DNA from: JADGHX01 sp963837755
GTDB lineage: Bacteria; Pseudomonadota; Gammaproteobacteria; Steroidobacterales; Steroidobacteraceae
NCBI GenBank assembly: GCA_963837755.1
Contig: CAWIOP010000005.1
Coordinates: forward strand, 186,001 to 250,000
Direction of reading: 5' to 3'
DNA length: 64,000 nucleotides
A model generated the notes under the pieces. It saw only the letters and a program-made list of their open reading frames with translations, ran no database searches and was not told the DNA's origin. A program made the position numbers and the translations under genes. This document shows, piece by piece, positions 55,747 to 64,000 of this stretch; position 1 is the first letter of the stretch; the number at the start of each line of letters is the position of its first letter.

Positions 55747-55962
55747 TGTGAGGGGGGAGGGTCGGTCTGGTTTGATCGGCTCTCCTCTACTCGGACGGGT
55801 GCAGGATTCAGGGATGTGGCGCCTGCGAAACACCCCAGCCCGGCTTACGTTCCGCCAACTCAGCGCCCTGTAGGACGAACCTCACAGTGGTTGCAGCAAA
55901 GCATGACTAGGAAGCGCGCAACCACCTGCTAGCCTCGATGGAAGCAAGCAGGAGGAATAGAA

Positions 55963-56559
55963 ATGGCGAAGCGTAAGAAAACCACCCGCGAGGCAAGCAC
56001 GCGATCAGCGGTGACCCGTCGCCGGGGCAACGGCGCCCAGGACGCCATTGCCTTGCTGAAGGGGGATCACAGACAGGTCGAGAGCTGGTTCGCCCAATTC
56101 GAGAAGACCCGCTCGGCGGACCGCAAGCTCGAGCTTGCGCGGAACATCTGCAAGGCGCTGACGGTACACGCCACCATCGAGGAGGAGATCTTCTACCCGG
56201 CGTTCCTCGAAGCGACGGAAGACGTAAAGCTCCATCACGAGGCCGCGGTGGAGCACGATGGCGCAAAGAATCTCATCGCCAAGATCGAGGCATCGTCTGC
56301 GGACGATGAGTACTACGACGCGCGGGTGACGGTGTTGTCGGAAATGGTCAAGCACCACGTCAAGGAAGAAGAGCGGCGTGACGGCATGTTTGCCAGGGCG
56401 CGCCAGTCGGAGATGGATTTGCAGGAGCTGGGCAAGCGCCTCGAAGCGCGCAAGGCTGAGCTCATGGGCGAGGAGGCCGCGGGCAGGGGTCGTCGCGCCT
56501 CTCGCAACGGCGCGTGGCGCGGGCGCGGGCAGCCCGTGGAGCGTTCGCGCGGGATGTAG
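55963..56559 (+). CDS. Hemerythrin HHE-domain protein
   Basis: 198 aa; ribosome binding site AGGAGGAAT. Basic N-terminus, then the HHE four-helix domain (about 28-160): LLKGDHRQVESWFAQF, KALTVHATIEEEIFYPAFLE, AAVEHDGAKNLIAKIEA and MVKHHVKEEERRDGMFARAR. The His and Glu residues bind a di-iron centre in the family (oxygen, NO or metal stress). The basic tail (GRRASRNGAWRGRGQPVERS) is unusual. It is the first of a three-gene cluster between the two introns. Confidence 0.88.
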   Translation: MAKRKKTTREASTRSAVTRRRGNGAQDAIALLKGDHRQVESWFAQFEKTRSADRKLELARNICKALTVHATIEEEIFYPAFLEATEDVKLHHEAAVEHDGAKNLIAKIEASSADDEYYDARVTVLSEMVKHHVKEEERRDGMFARARQSEMDLQELGKRLEARKAELMGEEAAGRGRRASRNGAWRGRGQPVERSRGM

Positions 56560-56597
56560 AGGGCCTGCTCGAGCATGGCTTCTCGGGAGTGAAGACG

Positions 56598-57020
56598 ATG
56601 GCCACTCGTTACACAGCACCTTCCCACGAAACGTCGGATCGCGAGGAGGACTCGACGGTAGCGTTGCTTCGCAGGCTGATGGACGAGCTCGCAACCCTTT
56701 TCCGCCAGGAAGTGGCGCTCGCCACGGCGGAATTGACCGGCGCGCTCACGAAGCTCACCGCAGGCGTCGTCTCGATGCTGACCGGCGGCGCCGTACTGTT
56801 CGCCGGGTTCCTGGTGCTGCTCGCCGCCGCGACACTCGGGCTCGCAACAGTTGTGGCGCTGTGGCTTGCCGCACTGATCGTGGGCGCCGCGGTGAGCTTG
56901 ATCGGATTCCTTATGGTTTACGCGGGCAAGAAGGCAGTCGACCCCTCGACCCTCCAGCCTCGCCACAGCCCCGAGTCATTGCTCCAGGACAAGCAGGTTC
57001 TCACGAGGAGTGCATCATGA
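56598..57020 (+). CDS. Phage holin superfamily III/YqjE-like membrane protein
   Basis: 140 aa from ATG 56598. STVALLRRLMDELATLFRQE, then two membrane spans (VVSMLTGGAVLFAGFLVLLA and GLATVVALWLAALIVGAAVS) and a short tail. This matches the YqjE-like family commonly next to DUF3618 proteins. Its end overlaps the next gene by 4 bp (ATGA). Confidence 0.82.
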   Translation: MATRYTAPSHETSDREEDSTVALLRRLMDELATLFRQEVALATAELTGALTKLTAGVVSMLTGGAVLFAGFLVLLAAATLGLATVVALWLAALIVGAAVSLIGFLMVYAGKKAVDPSTLQPRHSPESLLQDKQVLTRSAS

Positions 57021-57781
57021 ACACGCCATCCACCGAGAAACCGTCGGCCACCTCACCTGCAGGTCGTTCCCCTGAGGAAATAGAGCGCCAGATCGACGGC
57101 ACACGCGAGGAGCTCAGCCGCACGCTCGATGCGCTCCAGGCAAGGCTGTCCGTGAAGCGTCGCTTCAATGAAGCTGCGGATACCGCCCGGCGCAAGGGCG
57201 CGCGGCTGATGAGAACCGCAGCCGCTTCGGTAACCCCCGGCATCACCACCCTGATCCGCATGGATCACACCTACGTGCTCGCTGTATTTCGTCGCTTCAA
57301 GCCGCATGCGACAGACGGCAAGAAGCACGCGCTCGTCGCAAACGCGTGTCTCGCGATGGAAGTGCACACGCAACTCGAAAAGGAGATCTTCTACCCGGCG
57401 CTGCGCGAGGCCGCAGGCTCGAGTGATGCGCTCGACAAGAGCGTGTCGGCGCATGACGAGATGGGAAGCCTGATCGCCACCCTGCGCTCCATGCAGCCAG
57501 GGGATGCGAGCTATGACGAGACGTTCAGATCATTGATGCGCGTCGTTCTGCATCACGTTGCCGACGAGGAGACCACGTTGCTGCCTCAGGCGGAGCAGCT
57601 GCTGGGAGACAAACTCGGCGTGCTGGGGCGGCAGATGACGAAGCGCCGCATGGAATTGCTGAAGCCGCATGCCGCGGAGATGACCCGCACCGCGGCCCGC
57701 TCGTTTCCGGTGGCGTCTGCGACTGCAGTGGCCGGCGTGCTGGCGCTGGGTTGGCTTGCGATCCGGCCGCGCCGGCACTAG
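57017..57781 (+). CDS. DUF3618-hemerythrin fusion protein
   Basis: 254 aa from ATG 57017. N-terminal DUF3618 motif RSPEEIERQIDGTREELSRT, then LDALQARLS. An HHE domain (about 85-200) has LIRMDHTYVLAVFRRF, NACLAMEVHTQLEKEIFYPA, SAHDEMGSLIATLR and VVLHHVADEETTLLPQAEQL. A C-terminal membrane span (VASATAVAGVLALGWLAI) ends in RPRRH. The stop TAG shares its G with intron copy 2. It probably places a di-iron sensor or buffer at the inner membrane. Confidence 0.87.
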   Translation: MNTPSTEKPSATSPAGRSPEEIERQIDGTREELSRTLDALQARLSVKRRFNEAADTARRKGARLMRTAAASVTPGITTLIRMDHTYVLAVFRRFKPHATDGKKHALVANACLAMEVHTQLEKEIFYPALREAAGSSDALDKSVSAHDEMGSLIATLRSMQPGDASYDETFRSLMRVVLHHVADEETTLLPQAEQLLGDKLGVLGRQMTKRRMELLKPHAAEMTRTAARSFPVASATAVAGVLALGWLAIRPRRH

Positions 57782-59921
57782 TGCGTCTGCACTGTGATTC
57801 TGATCGCGCTGGGAAAAGCGCGGAAGAGGGGGAACTCAGATGAGTGGTAGAAACTCTCTGATGAAATCCAGCTGGTGCAAGTCCAGCCCGGTCAAAGCCG
57901 TAGCGGGCAGGCCGGTAGCGAGTGTTGCCATTCGTCGGGCGACTGGCGGGTGCGAAGCGTACACAGCGAGTAAGCAGGCCGTGAGGGATTGAGCTCCGAA
58001 ATCGTCTGATGTTGCGATGCCGACGCCGTTCTGAAGGCGGAAGGCAGCATCCGGCACACCGTTATGCGAGGTGTGTCCGGGAGTCGCCGGAGTCGCTAGC
58101 CCGGGGCATGCTTATCAAGGGATTTCCCGTGAACCCAGGAGAGCTCCGCTATCTCTCCGCAATCTGGGCGTCAGGTGACGCCCAACCCAAAGAACCCGGT
58201 CTCCGGGGGATGAGGGAACCCCCGAGAGAAGCGAACGACCCTCGCGGAGTCACCTGCCGCCAAGGGAAACCGGAGGCGCAGGACGGGCAGGCGAGCAGTC
58301 TTACGAGCCCATAGTACCGATGAAGGTGGAGAACCGCAGGGCTCCCGCAAGGGGCGGCCACGGTATCCACTGGAGGGAAGGGATGAACAGGTCGATGTAT
58401 CGGCGCAGCGCCACATGCACGAGACTTTGAACTCGGGAAGGCATGTCAAATGGAACTGAGTCGAATAACTGAACTGGCTAAGGAGGATGCAGGACGCAAG
58501 TTCTACTCGATCGCTCACTTGCTGACGCCACGAGTCGTTGTAGGAGGCGTTCGAGGATCTACGCAAGGACGCCGCCGCCGGAGTGGACGGACGTCACGTT
58601 TCGGGAGTACCAGAAAGCAGCTGGTCGAGAATCTCGCAAGACTGCATGAGAAGCGTGAAGAGCGAAACCTACCGCGCGCAGCCGCTGCGCCGGATCTACA
58701 TCACAAGGAGGATGGGACGAGCAAGAGACCGATCTCGATTCCCGCCCTGGAGGACAAGATCGTGCAGCGGGCCACGGTGGAACTGCTCAACGCGATCTAC
58801 GAGCAGGATTTTCTCGACTGCTCCTACGGGTTCCGACCGGGACGAAGTGCACACGACGCGCTGGACGAAGTCGGCCGTGTTCATTTGCCGCGGGCCGACG
58901 ACGTATGTTCTGGAGCTGGACATCAGCTCCTACTTCGACTCGATCGTGCGAAAGCAACTCATGGAGATGGTCGAGAAGGCGGGTAAGCGATGCCAGCATG
59001 CTTCGGCTGATCGGCAAGTGGATCAACGTCGGGGTCATGGACGAAGGACGACTGCTGGAGAGCGAGACGGGGACCGGTCAGGGGCAGATGATCAGCCCGC
59101 TGCTGGCCAACATCTACTTGCACCACGTTCTCGACAGTGGTTCGAGAAAGAGGTGAAGCCCCGCTTGTCAGGGCAAGGCGTTCGAGATCCGATACGCCGA
59201 TGATGCCTGCTGTGCTTCCAGAACACGGAGGATGCGCAGAAAGTGCTAGAGGTGCTCGAAAGCGGTTTGCGAAGTACGGTCTGACACTTCATCCGGAGAA
59301 GACTCGCCTGGTGGAATTTGGGCGGTCGGCTTTGGAAAAGGCCGATAGGATGGCAACAGCGTCGGCTACGTTCGATTTCCTCGGTTTTACTCATATCGCT
59401 GAGCGAAGCCGGCGAGGGAAATTCAGACCTGGGGTGAGAACGATGAAGAAGCGCCTGAAACGCAGCCTGAAAACGGTTGAGCAATGGTGCAGGAAGCATC
59501 GTCACGAACCAGTCGTAAAACAACAAGCCACCCTCAACGCGAAGCTGCGGGGCCACTACCAGTATTACGGACGAGCGTCGAACTTCCGAAGCCTCGGGAG
59601 TTTCTATCGCGTCGTCGCGAAGACTTGGAGGAAGTGGCTCAGCCGCCGTACGCGGGGCGCCCCCCTGAACTGGGATACCTACAACGCCTTTCTGGAACGC
59701 CATCCGTTGCTGAAGCCGCAGATCACCCATACCTGGGCCAGTTCACGGAGTCCAGCATGAGAGGGCATCAGCCGGTCTTGGAACTTGGTTGGGCCGATAT
59801 CGCTGAGGAACCCGCTGCGTTAATTGCGCACGGTGGGGTCTGTGAGGGGGGAGGGTCGGTCTGGTTTGATCGGCTCTCCTCTACTCGGACCGGTTGAGGA
59901 TTCAGGGACGTGGCGCCTGCG
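57781..59921 (+). mobile_element. Group II intron, copy 2 (degenerate 5' part)
   Basis: Starts GTGCGTCTGCAC at the stop codon of the DUF3618/HHE gene. The 5' 1.4 kb is related to copy 1 but with many substitutions and indels; the last about 610 bp (59312-59921) are nearly identical to 55218-55827 at a constant offset of 4094. Domain V lies at 59808-59840. Likely immobile unless copy 1 maturase acts in trans. Confidence 0.82.
58450..59760 (+). pseudogene. ltrA: Group II intron maturase, broken copy
   Basis: From 58450 MELSRITELAKEDAGRKFYS corresponds to the copy 1 start region (SRLTELAKED). Many frame changes follow: near 58540, 58600, 58690, 58880, 58985, 59140, 59170 and 59260. The fingers motif DCSYGFRPGRSAHDALDEVG and LELDISSYFDSIV survive, and the YVDD box region reads YADDA across a break. 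The last about 140 codons (GRSALEKADRMATASATFDF onward) are intact and identical to copy 1. Confidence 0.85.
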
Positions 59922-60223
59922 CAGGCGGCGTTAGCGGAGTCGGTTCGCACTCAAAATGTGCCGGCACGCTCGCGCGTGCGCCATGGGCGGTCGGCCATCG
60001 CTCGTTGGCGCGCGCAAGTGGCTGTTGTTACGCGTTATGAGCCGTAACGCCAGGTGGCACGGGCATTGCTACTCCGCCATCACGGACGTCGCCTCTGCGT
60101 CCGGTGCATGGTTCCTTCGGGGAAACCAGGCAACGCCGCCAGGCGCACCAACCGCGACCCCCTCGCGATTTCTGCGTCCGGCGGCGTCCCTCACCACATG
60201 GCCCGCACGGAGCTGGAGTTGTC
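59922..60223. other. Gap after intron copy 2, no supported gene
   Basis: 302 bp. Short frames only; no ribosome binding site or family pattern. It could hold the promoter of the 60224 gene. Confidence 0.4.
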
Positions 60224-60541
60224 ATGAGCACGATCAAGAACAAGGCAGCCACCGCTGGCAAGACAGGTTTCGAATCTCCCGGCTCCACGCACGAGCGCAT
60301 CCTTCAAGTGCTCGGGATGACACAGCGCCCTTTGCAGTCCGGTGAGCTCCAGAACGCGCTCGGGCTCATGACGAGCGAAGCGAGCGGCGCCTGCAAATGG
60401 CTGACGGAGCAAGGCTACATCACCAGCACCGCGCGCGGAGGCAAGGCCGCCGCGCAACGGGCCATGACAGCCTGGGAGCTGGCGGACAAGGGCCGCCGAT
60501 GGGTGAAGGGCCGTAGCGCGCCCGCTGCACGAGGCCACTGA
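60224..60541 (+). CDS. Small winged-helix-like hypothetical protein
   Basis: 105 aa from ATG 60224 with GGAG upstream. STHERILQVLGMTQRPLQSG, then ELQNALGLMTSEASGACKWL and TEQGYITSTARGGKAAAQRA: helix-turn-helix followed by a wing, resembling small DNA-binding or replication-accessory domains. No neighbour of known function. Confidence 0.6.
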   Translation: MSTIKNKAATAGKTGFESPGSTHERILQVLGMTQRPLQSGELQNALGLMTSEASGACKWLTEQGYITSTARGGKAAAQRAMTAWELADKGRRWVKGRSAPAARGH

Positions 60542-60703
60542 ATTCCGGATCCCCCCCACCGGCGAGGGCGCTCTTGTTTGTGCTCGCGGGCACCGCGTCG
60601 TGGTGATCCCCGCCGCCCGGCGTTTACGCCTCGCCCACCGCAAGCCTACATTGCCGCTCGGGGGGCTCCCCGATCCCGAATCGACAACGAGAATGAGGTC
60701 TTC

Positions 60704-61561
60704 ATGACCCTTCGGAAGTGCGTAGTTCTTTCTTTCACGGCGCTGGCGTGCTTCACGGGCACGCTCGCGACGGCCGAGACCAAGCCAGCCGCGGCCGCGT
60801 CTGTGAAGATGACGTGGGACAAGCTCCCGGACTGGAGCGGCCTGTGGGTCATGGAAGGCCGCATCATCTTCGACAACTCCGGCAAGGATCCCACTCGCCA
60901 GTTTCCGCCGCTGAAGCCGGAATACGAGGCGAAGTACGCGGCCATCGTGAAGGATGCCGTCGCGGGCAAGGAATTCGACCCGCTCACGTACTGCTTGCCG
61001 GCGGGCTTCCCGCGCGTGCTGGCGGAACCGTTCCTGCAGGAGCTCGTGCTGCGGCCGGAATCGGTGTACTGGATTCACGAGCAGCAGAACGAGATTCGCC
61101 GCATCTACACAGATGGCCGCAGCCACCCGCAGGCGGATGAGCTCTACCCCCTGTGGGAAGGCCACTCCGTTGGCCACTGGGAGGCGGACGGCACGCTCGT
61201 CGTCGACACCATCAGTCTTCGCGAAGGCATCTACGACCGCACCGGCGCGCCTCACAGCACGCAGCTGCACGTGACGGAGCGCATCCGCAAGATCGATGCG
61301 AACACCATCGAAGACCAGCTCACGCTCGTGGACCCGGCCGTCCTCACGAAGCCGTGGCACGTGGTGAAGCGCTACAAGAAGCTCAACGACCCGAGCCTGC
61401 GCATCGACCACTGGGCGTGTGAAGAAGACAACCGCGCCGTCGTGAAAGACGGCAGCACCGATCTCGTGCTGCCCGGGGAGGGCGGCTCGAAGCAGCCCGG
61501 CGCGGCCGGCTTCCGCGAGCAGGCCGAAAAGACTCCGCAACTCAAGAGCCAGGAGAAGTAG
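60704..61561 (+). CDS. Secreted hypothetical protein paired with DUF6152
   Basis: 285 aa from ATG 60704. Signal peptide (VVLSFTALACFTGTLATAE). WDKLPDWSGLWVMEGRIIFD, then YCLPAGFPRVLAEPFLQELV, then LWEGHSVGHWEADGTLVVDT and LHVTERIRKIDANTIEDQLT. This is a family frequent in steroid- and sphingomonad-type degraders with DUF6152 as neighbour; no enzymatic function is known to me. It ends 2 bp before the DUF6152 gene. Confidence 0.75.
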   Translation: MTLRKCVVLSFTALACFTGTLATAETKPAAAASVKMTWDKLPDWSGLWVMEGRIIFDNSGKDPTRQFPPLKPEYEAKYAAIVKDAVAGKEFDPLTYCLPAGFPRVLAEPFLQELVLRPESVYWIHEQQNEIRRIYTDGRSHPQADELYPLWEGHSVGHWEADGTLVVDTISLREGIYDRTGAPHSTQLHVTERIRKIDANTIEDQLTLVDPAVLTKPWHVVKRYKKLNDPSLRIDHWACEEDNRAVVKDGSTDLVLPGEGGSKQPGAAGFREQAEKTPQLKSQEK

Positions 61562-61563
61562 CC

Positions 61564-61974
61564 ATGAGACCCCTCGCGCGCCACACGCTGCTTCTCGCGG
61601 GCCTTGCGCTCGCGGCCCAGGTCTTCATGGCCCAGGCCTTCGCGCATCACTCGTTCGCCATGTTCGACCGGTCGAAGGAAGTCACCGTCGCAGGCACGGT
61701 GAAGGCGTTCAACTACACGAACCCGCACTCCTGGCTGCAGATTCTCGCGAAGGACGAGAACGGGCGGGAGAAGGAGTGGAGCTTCGAGATGGAAGGCCCG
61801 AGCACGCTCATGCGCGCGGGCATCAAGCCCGGCGCGCTCAAGCCGGGCGACAAGGTCACCGTGAAGGCGTGGCCCTTGAAAGACGGGCGCGCCGCCGGCG
61901 CCGCCGTGAACATCACGAAAGCCGACGGCACCGTGCTCGACCCGCGCCGCGGACTGCGGATTCCCACCACCTGA
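61564..61974 (+). CDS. DUF6152 family secreted protein
   Basis: 136 aa. Signal peptide, then AHHSFAMFDRSKEVTVAGTV, KAFNYTNPHSWLQILAKDEN and GDKVTVKAWPLKDGRAAGAA: the DUF6152 pattern (HHS-x-A-M-F-D at the mature N-terminus and N-P-H-x-W). A His-rich mature start suggests metal binding, unproved. Operon with the preceding gene. Confidence 0.85.
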   Translation: MRPLARHTLLLAGLALAAQVFMAQAFAHHSFAMFDRSKEVTVAGTVKAFNYTNPHSWLQILAKDENGREKEWSFEMEGPSTLMRAGIKPGALKPGDKVTVKAWPLKDGRAAGAAVNITKADGTVLDPRRGLRIPTT

Positions 61975-61980
61975 AGCTCG

Positions 61981-62256
61981 TTACAACCTGGGGTCGAGCT
62001 TCTTCAGCGCTTCGGCGGATGTGAACGCGCCGGTGCGCTCGAGGTCTTCCTGGCTATAGGTGCGGCCCGCCCCGATGCATTCGCCCGGCTTCTGCTTGAT
62101 GCGAGAGCCAGTTTCCTGCACGCACAGCGCGGTCGAGGCGGGCTTCGTGGCGCTCGCGGCCACCTGCCTTTCGGCTGGCGGGGTGGTTGCGCATCCAGCG
62201 GCCAAGGCGAGGGCGAGGGCGGCCGCCAACAAGCTCACTGCCAAGGTTCTCTTCAT
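61981..62256 (-). CDS. Small lipoprotein
   Basis: 91 aa. Lipobox ALAAGC, lipidated Cys at 22. The mature part has ALCVQETGSRIKQKPGECIG and RTYSQEDLERTGAFTSAEAL, a motif found in small periplasmic lipoproteins of this group; the two cysteines may form a disulfide. Convergent with the DUF6152 gene, 6 bp apart. Confidence 0.72.
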   Translation of the reverse strand: MKRTLAVSLLAAALALALAAGCATTPPAERQVAASATKPASTALCVQETGSRIKQKPGECIGAGRTYSQEDLERTGAFTSAEALKKLDPRL

Positions 62257-62297
62257 GGGACAACTCCCGCGCTGCCGCCTGCGCCCAAGCTAGAAGA

Positions 62298-62778
62298 TCA
62301 CGCCAAGAATATGCTGCCGGCCTGCGCGGTTCGCAACCACTGCTGGAACCGCCCAACGGCCTCGTCGCCCTCAGCCGGCGCCCAGGGGGCGAAATCCACC
62401 GCCACTGCCGGGTCATAGGGCCCTTCCTTCACTTCCAGGAAGGCGCACCCATCCGTCAGAGCGACGAGCGTGTGCCAGGTTCCCTGAGCGGTCTCATAGG
62501 CGAAGTGCCCCGTGCCTTCGCCAATGGCATAGCGCGCGAGCACGCGGCCGCTCTCGTCGAACGTCAGGATGTCGAAGCGGCCGCGCAGGGCGACGGCGAG
62601 CTCCGACTTCGTGAAGTGCAGGTGGGGGCGAAAGTAGGAGTCCCGGTTCGCCGCCACGAAAAATCGCTGCACCGGGTCTGCGGCATTTGCATGGATGTTC
62701 AGGTGCGCCCGGCGGCGTGGGCTGGCGGCGGCTTTCGAGCGCCAGGTCATCGAGCAGGGTGTCTGTGAACAGCTTCAT
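62298..62778 (-). CDS. WbuC-type cupin fold metalloprotein, frame interrupted once
   Basis: Start ATG 62778: MKLFTDTLLDDLAL, then one extra base near 62737; the repaired frame continues KAAASPRRRAHLNIHANAAD, PVQRFFVAANRDSYFRPHLH and SELAVALRGRFDILTFDESG. Cupin metal ligands are seen in RPHLHFTKSE and in GTWHTLVAL. About 159 aa. WbuC proteins accompany surface-polysaccharide loci; this one is linked instead to the SmpA-like gene by a 4-bp overlap. Confidence 0.82.
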
Positions 62779-63230
62779 TTCAAGGTCGGTCGGTTGATTT
62801 CGGCGACACCCGCGTCGCCCATGCGCACACTACCAGCCAGCACGGCATTGGGCCCCAGCTCCAGCGCATAGAGCAGGGCGCTCACCTTGCCGTCCGGCTC
62901 CGTGCGAACGGAGGTGGGCCGCCCGAGCGCGGCGATCACGTCCACCGCCTTCATTCCAGGCCGCACGCGATCCCAGTTCGCGGTGACGAGCCATGCTGGC
63001 GAGGTGTCTGCCGGCCGGCCGGTGCTCGCGGCGGGCCGGCTCGGTGGCGCATTGCGAATCGAGCGCTCCAGGTCTTCGATGCGGCGGGCCTGGGCGTCGA
63101 GCTCGCGCTGCAGGCGCATGACTTCGTTCTCCAGCTGACGCACGCGCAGGTCGTCGGCTGCCCACGAGGGCAGAACGAACAGCAGCGCGGCCGCGGTGAA
63201 ACACACCAGTCCGACGGTTGGGTTTCGCAT
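62775..63230 (-). CDS. Exported protein with coiled coil and SmpA/OmlA-like domain
   Basis: 151 aa from ATG 63230 (MRNPTVGLVCFTAAALLFVL). Signal peptide, coiled coil (LRVRQLENEVMRLQRELDAQ, ARRIEDLERSI), Pro-rich linker, then WDRVRPGMKAVDVIAALGRP, the start of an SmpA/OmlA fold (P-G-M-x-x-x-D-V-x-x-x-L-G-x-P), and KVSALLYALELGPNAVLAG. Probably periplasmic. The stop overlaps the WbuC start (ATGA). Confidence 0.75.
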   Translation of the reverse strand: MRNPTVGLVCFTAAALLFVLPSWAADDLRVRQLENEVMRLQRELDAQARRIEDLERSIRNAPPSRPAASTGRPADTSPAWLVTANWDRVRPGMKAVDVIAALGRPTSVRTEPDGKVSALLYALELGPNAVLAGSVRMGDAGVAEINRPTLK

Positions 63231-63367
63231 GAGCGGTGCCAATAAAAGGGCTCCGAAGCAGTAGACGGCACGGCGGCAAGAGGGGTCAAGCGCAAGCGGC
63301 CCGGCGCCCAAAACCTGCGACCACCGGCGTGCGTCGCCTTTGACGGACGGTTCGCCGATCCGTCAGC

Positions 63368-64000
63368 ATGCCCGCCCTTGGCACATTCCCACGGGTGACT
63401 CTCGTGAATCGAAGCGTTCGTCCCTTTGCGCACCCGCTGGCGGCGCTTGGCGCCGCAGCCGTCGTTCTTCTGGCTCTTACACACTCTGTCATGGCAAATA
63501 CCCTGGAACCTTCCGACCCCTTTCTCTGGCTCGAAGACATAGAAGGCGATCGTGCCCTCACCTGGGTGCGCGCGCAGAACGAGCGCTCCCTGAAGCAACT
63601 CACTGCCGATGCACGCTTCGATCGCTTCTACAAAGCCGCGCTCGCGGTGCTCGAAGACAAGAGCCGCATACCGTTCGGCAGCCTGCGCGGCGGCTGGATC
63701 TACAACTTCTGGCAGGACGACGTGAACGTGCGCGGGCTCTGGCGGCGCGCGAAGCGTGAGTCGTATGACACGCCGGCGCCGGAGTGGCAGACGGTGCTCG
63801 ACCTCGACGCGCTGGCGAAGCAGGAAGACAGGAACTGGGTGTGGAAGGGCGTGTCGTGCGAGGTGCCGCCCGGCGAGCGTTGCATGGTTCAGCTGTCGAA
63901 CGGCGGCAAGGACGCGAGCGTCTACCGCGAGTTCGACATCGGCAAGCGTGAGTTCGTAACGGATGGTTTCGTGCTGCCGGAAGCGAAGACGGACCTCACC
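63368..64000 (+). CDS. S9 family prolyl oligopeptidase, N-terminal part (cut by window end)
   Basis: Start ATG 63368 (in-frame GTG at 63395 is an alternative); signal-like segment LAALGAAAVVLLALTHSVMA. EPSDPFLWLEDIEGDRALTW, then VRAQNERSLKQL and RGGWIYNFWQDDVNVRGLWR are typical of the beta-propeller N-terminus of prolyl oligopeptidases. The catalytic Ser/Asp/His domain lies beyond the window. A divergent gap of 137 bp separates it from the SmpA-like gene. Confidence 0.9.
   Translation, partial: MPALGTFPRVTLVNRSVRPFAHPLAALGAAAVVLLALTHSVMANTLEPSDPFLWLEDIEGDRALTWVRAQNERSLKQLTADARFDRFYKAALAVLEDKSRIPFGSLRGGWIYNFWQDDVNVRGLWRRAKRESYDTPAPEWQTVLDLDALAKQEDRNWVWKGVSCEVPPGERCMVQLSNGGKDASVYREFDIGKREFVTDGFVLPEAKTDLT

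Larger units (their letters stand above)
53680..55827 (+). mobile_element. Group II intron, copy 1
   Basis: Starts GTCCGTCTGCAC (the second copy starts GTGCGTCTGCAC, the usual GUGYG). A 5' ribozyme part of about 630 nt precedes the reverse transcriptase, and domain V follows it. Similarity to copy 2 ends at 55827. The insertion point is inside or next to the stop codon of the oxidoreductase gene. The exact 3' splice site is not certain. Confidence 0.85.

Overview
The window is GC-rich chromosomal DNA from a proteobacterium. A tRNA-Leu followed by tig-clpP-clpX-lon, an HAE1-type RND efflux pair, outer-membrane phospholipase A and a DUF6152 gene point to a gammaproteobacterium. Steroidobacteraceae-like is my best guess, but that is inference from gene content and not a database result.

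Layout. (1) 1-4016, minus strand: a seven-gene stress operon (CBS protein, small OB-like protein, BON protein, phosphoribosyltransferase, host-attachment-type protein, Hsp20, a first Lon cut by the window edge). (2) 4158-13188: CBS protein, cytochrome c, membrane proteins, a DUF4136 lipoprotein, a PAS/PAS hybrid histidine kinase followed by a lytic transglycosylase, phospholipase A (pldA) and an XRE regulator. (3) 13402-26118: tRNA-Leu, tig, clpP, clpX, a second lon with a strong terminator, an RND adaptor/pump pair and phosphoglucomutase. (4) 26371-43104: a 16.7-kb accessory island bounded by two identical tRNA-Val genes (80-bp direct repeat). (5) 43403-53680: degraded genes, a metal (Zn/Mn) uptake cluster, a RES/Xre toxin-antitoxin pair and a DAAO-like oxidoreductase. 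(6) 53680-59921: two related group II introns flanking a hemerythrin cluster. (7) 60224-64000: DUF6152 and partner, a WbuC-type cupin, an SmpA-like lipoprotein-fold protein and the start of an S9 peptidase.

The island is the centre of interest. It carries a mobilisation module (a possible oriT nick site, a MobC-like protein and a relaxase) and an orphan DNA methyltransferase. It also carries two adjacent, oppositely regulated conflict-type loci. The first is a ubiquitin-like operon: a multi-ubiquitin-domain protein, a cysteine-free E2-like protein and a JAB-E1 fusion. It is divergent from an XRE regulator whose promoter region holds two 14-bp palindromes. The second is a prokaryotic Argonaute operon: XRE regulator, Cas4-like Fe-S PD-(D/E)XK nuclease, long DEDD Argonaute, small helical protein and HExxH metallopeptidase. 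It is divergent from a papain-like cysteine peptidase, with a 12+4+12 perfect palindrome over a consensus promoter between them. An Argonaute, a nuclease and two proteases under one operator, beside a ubiquitin-like system, is the best candidate here for an undescribed defence system.

Quality caution: at least 19 single-base frame changes interrupt otherwise well-conserved genes (lon, znuA, znuB, cytochrome c, histidine kinase and others), and 16 of them read as +1 insertions. I treat most as uncorrected sequencing errors and give the whole span as one gene.
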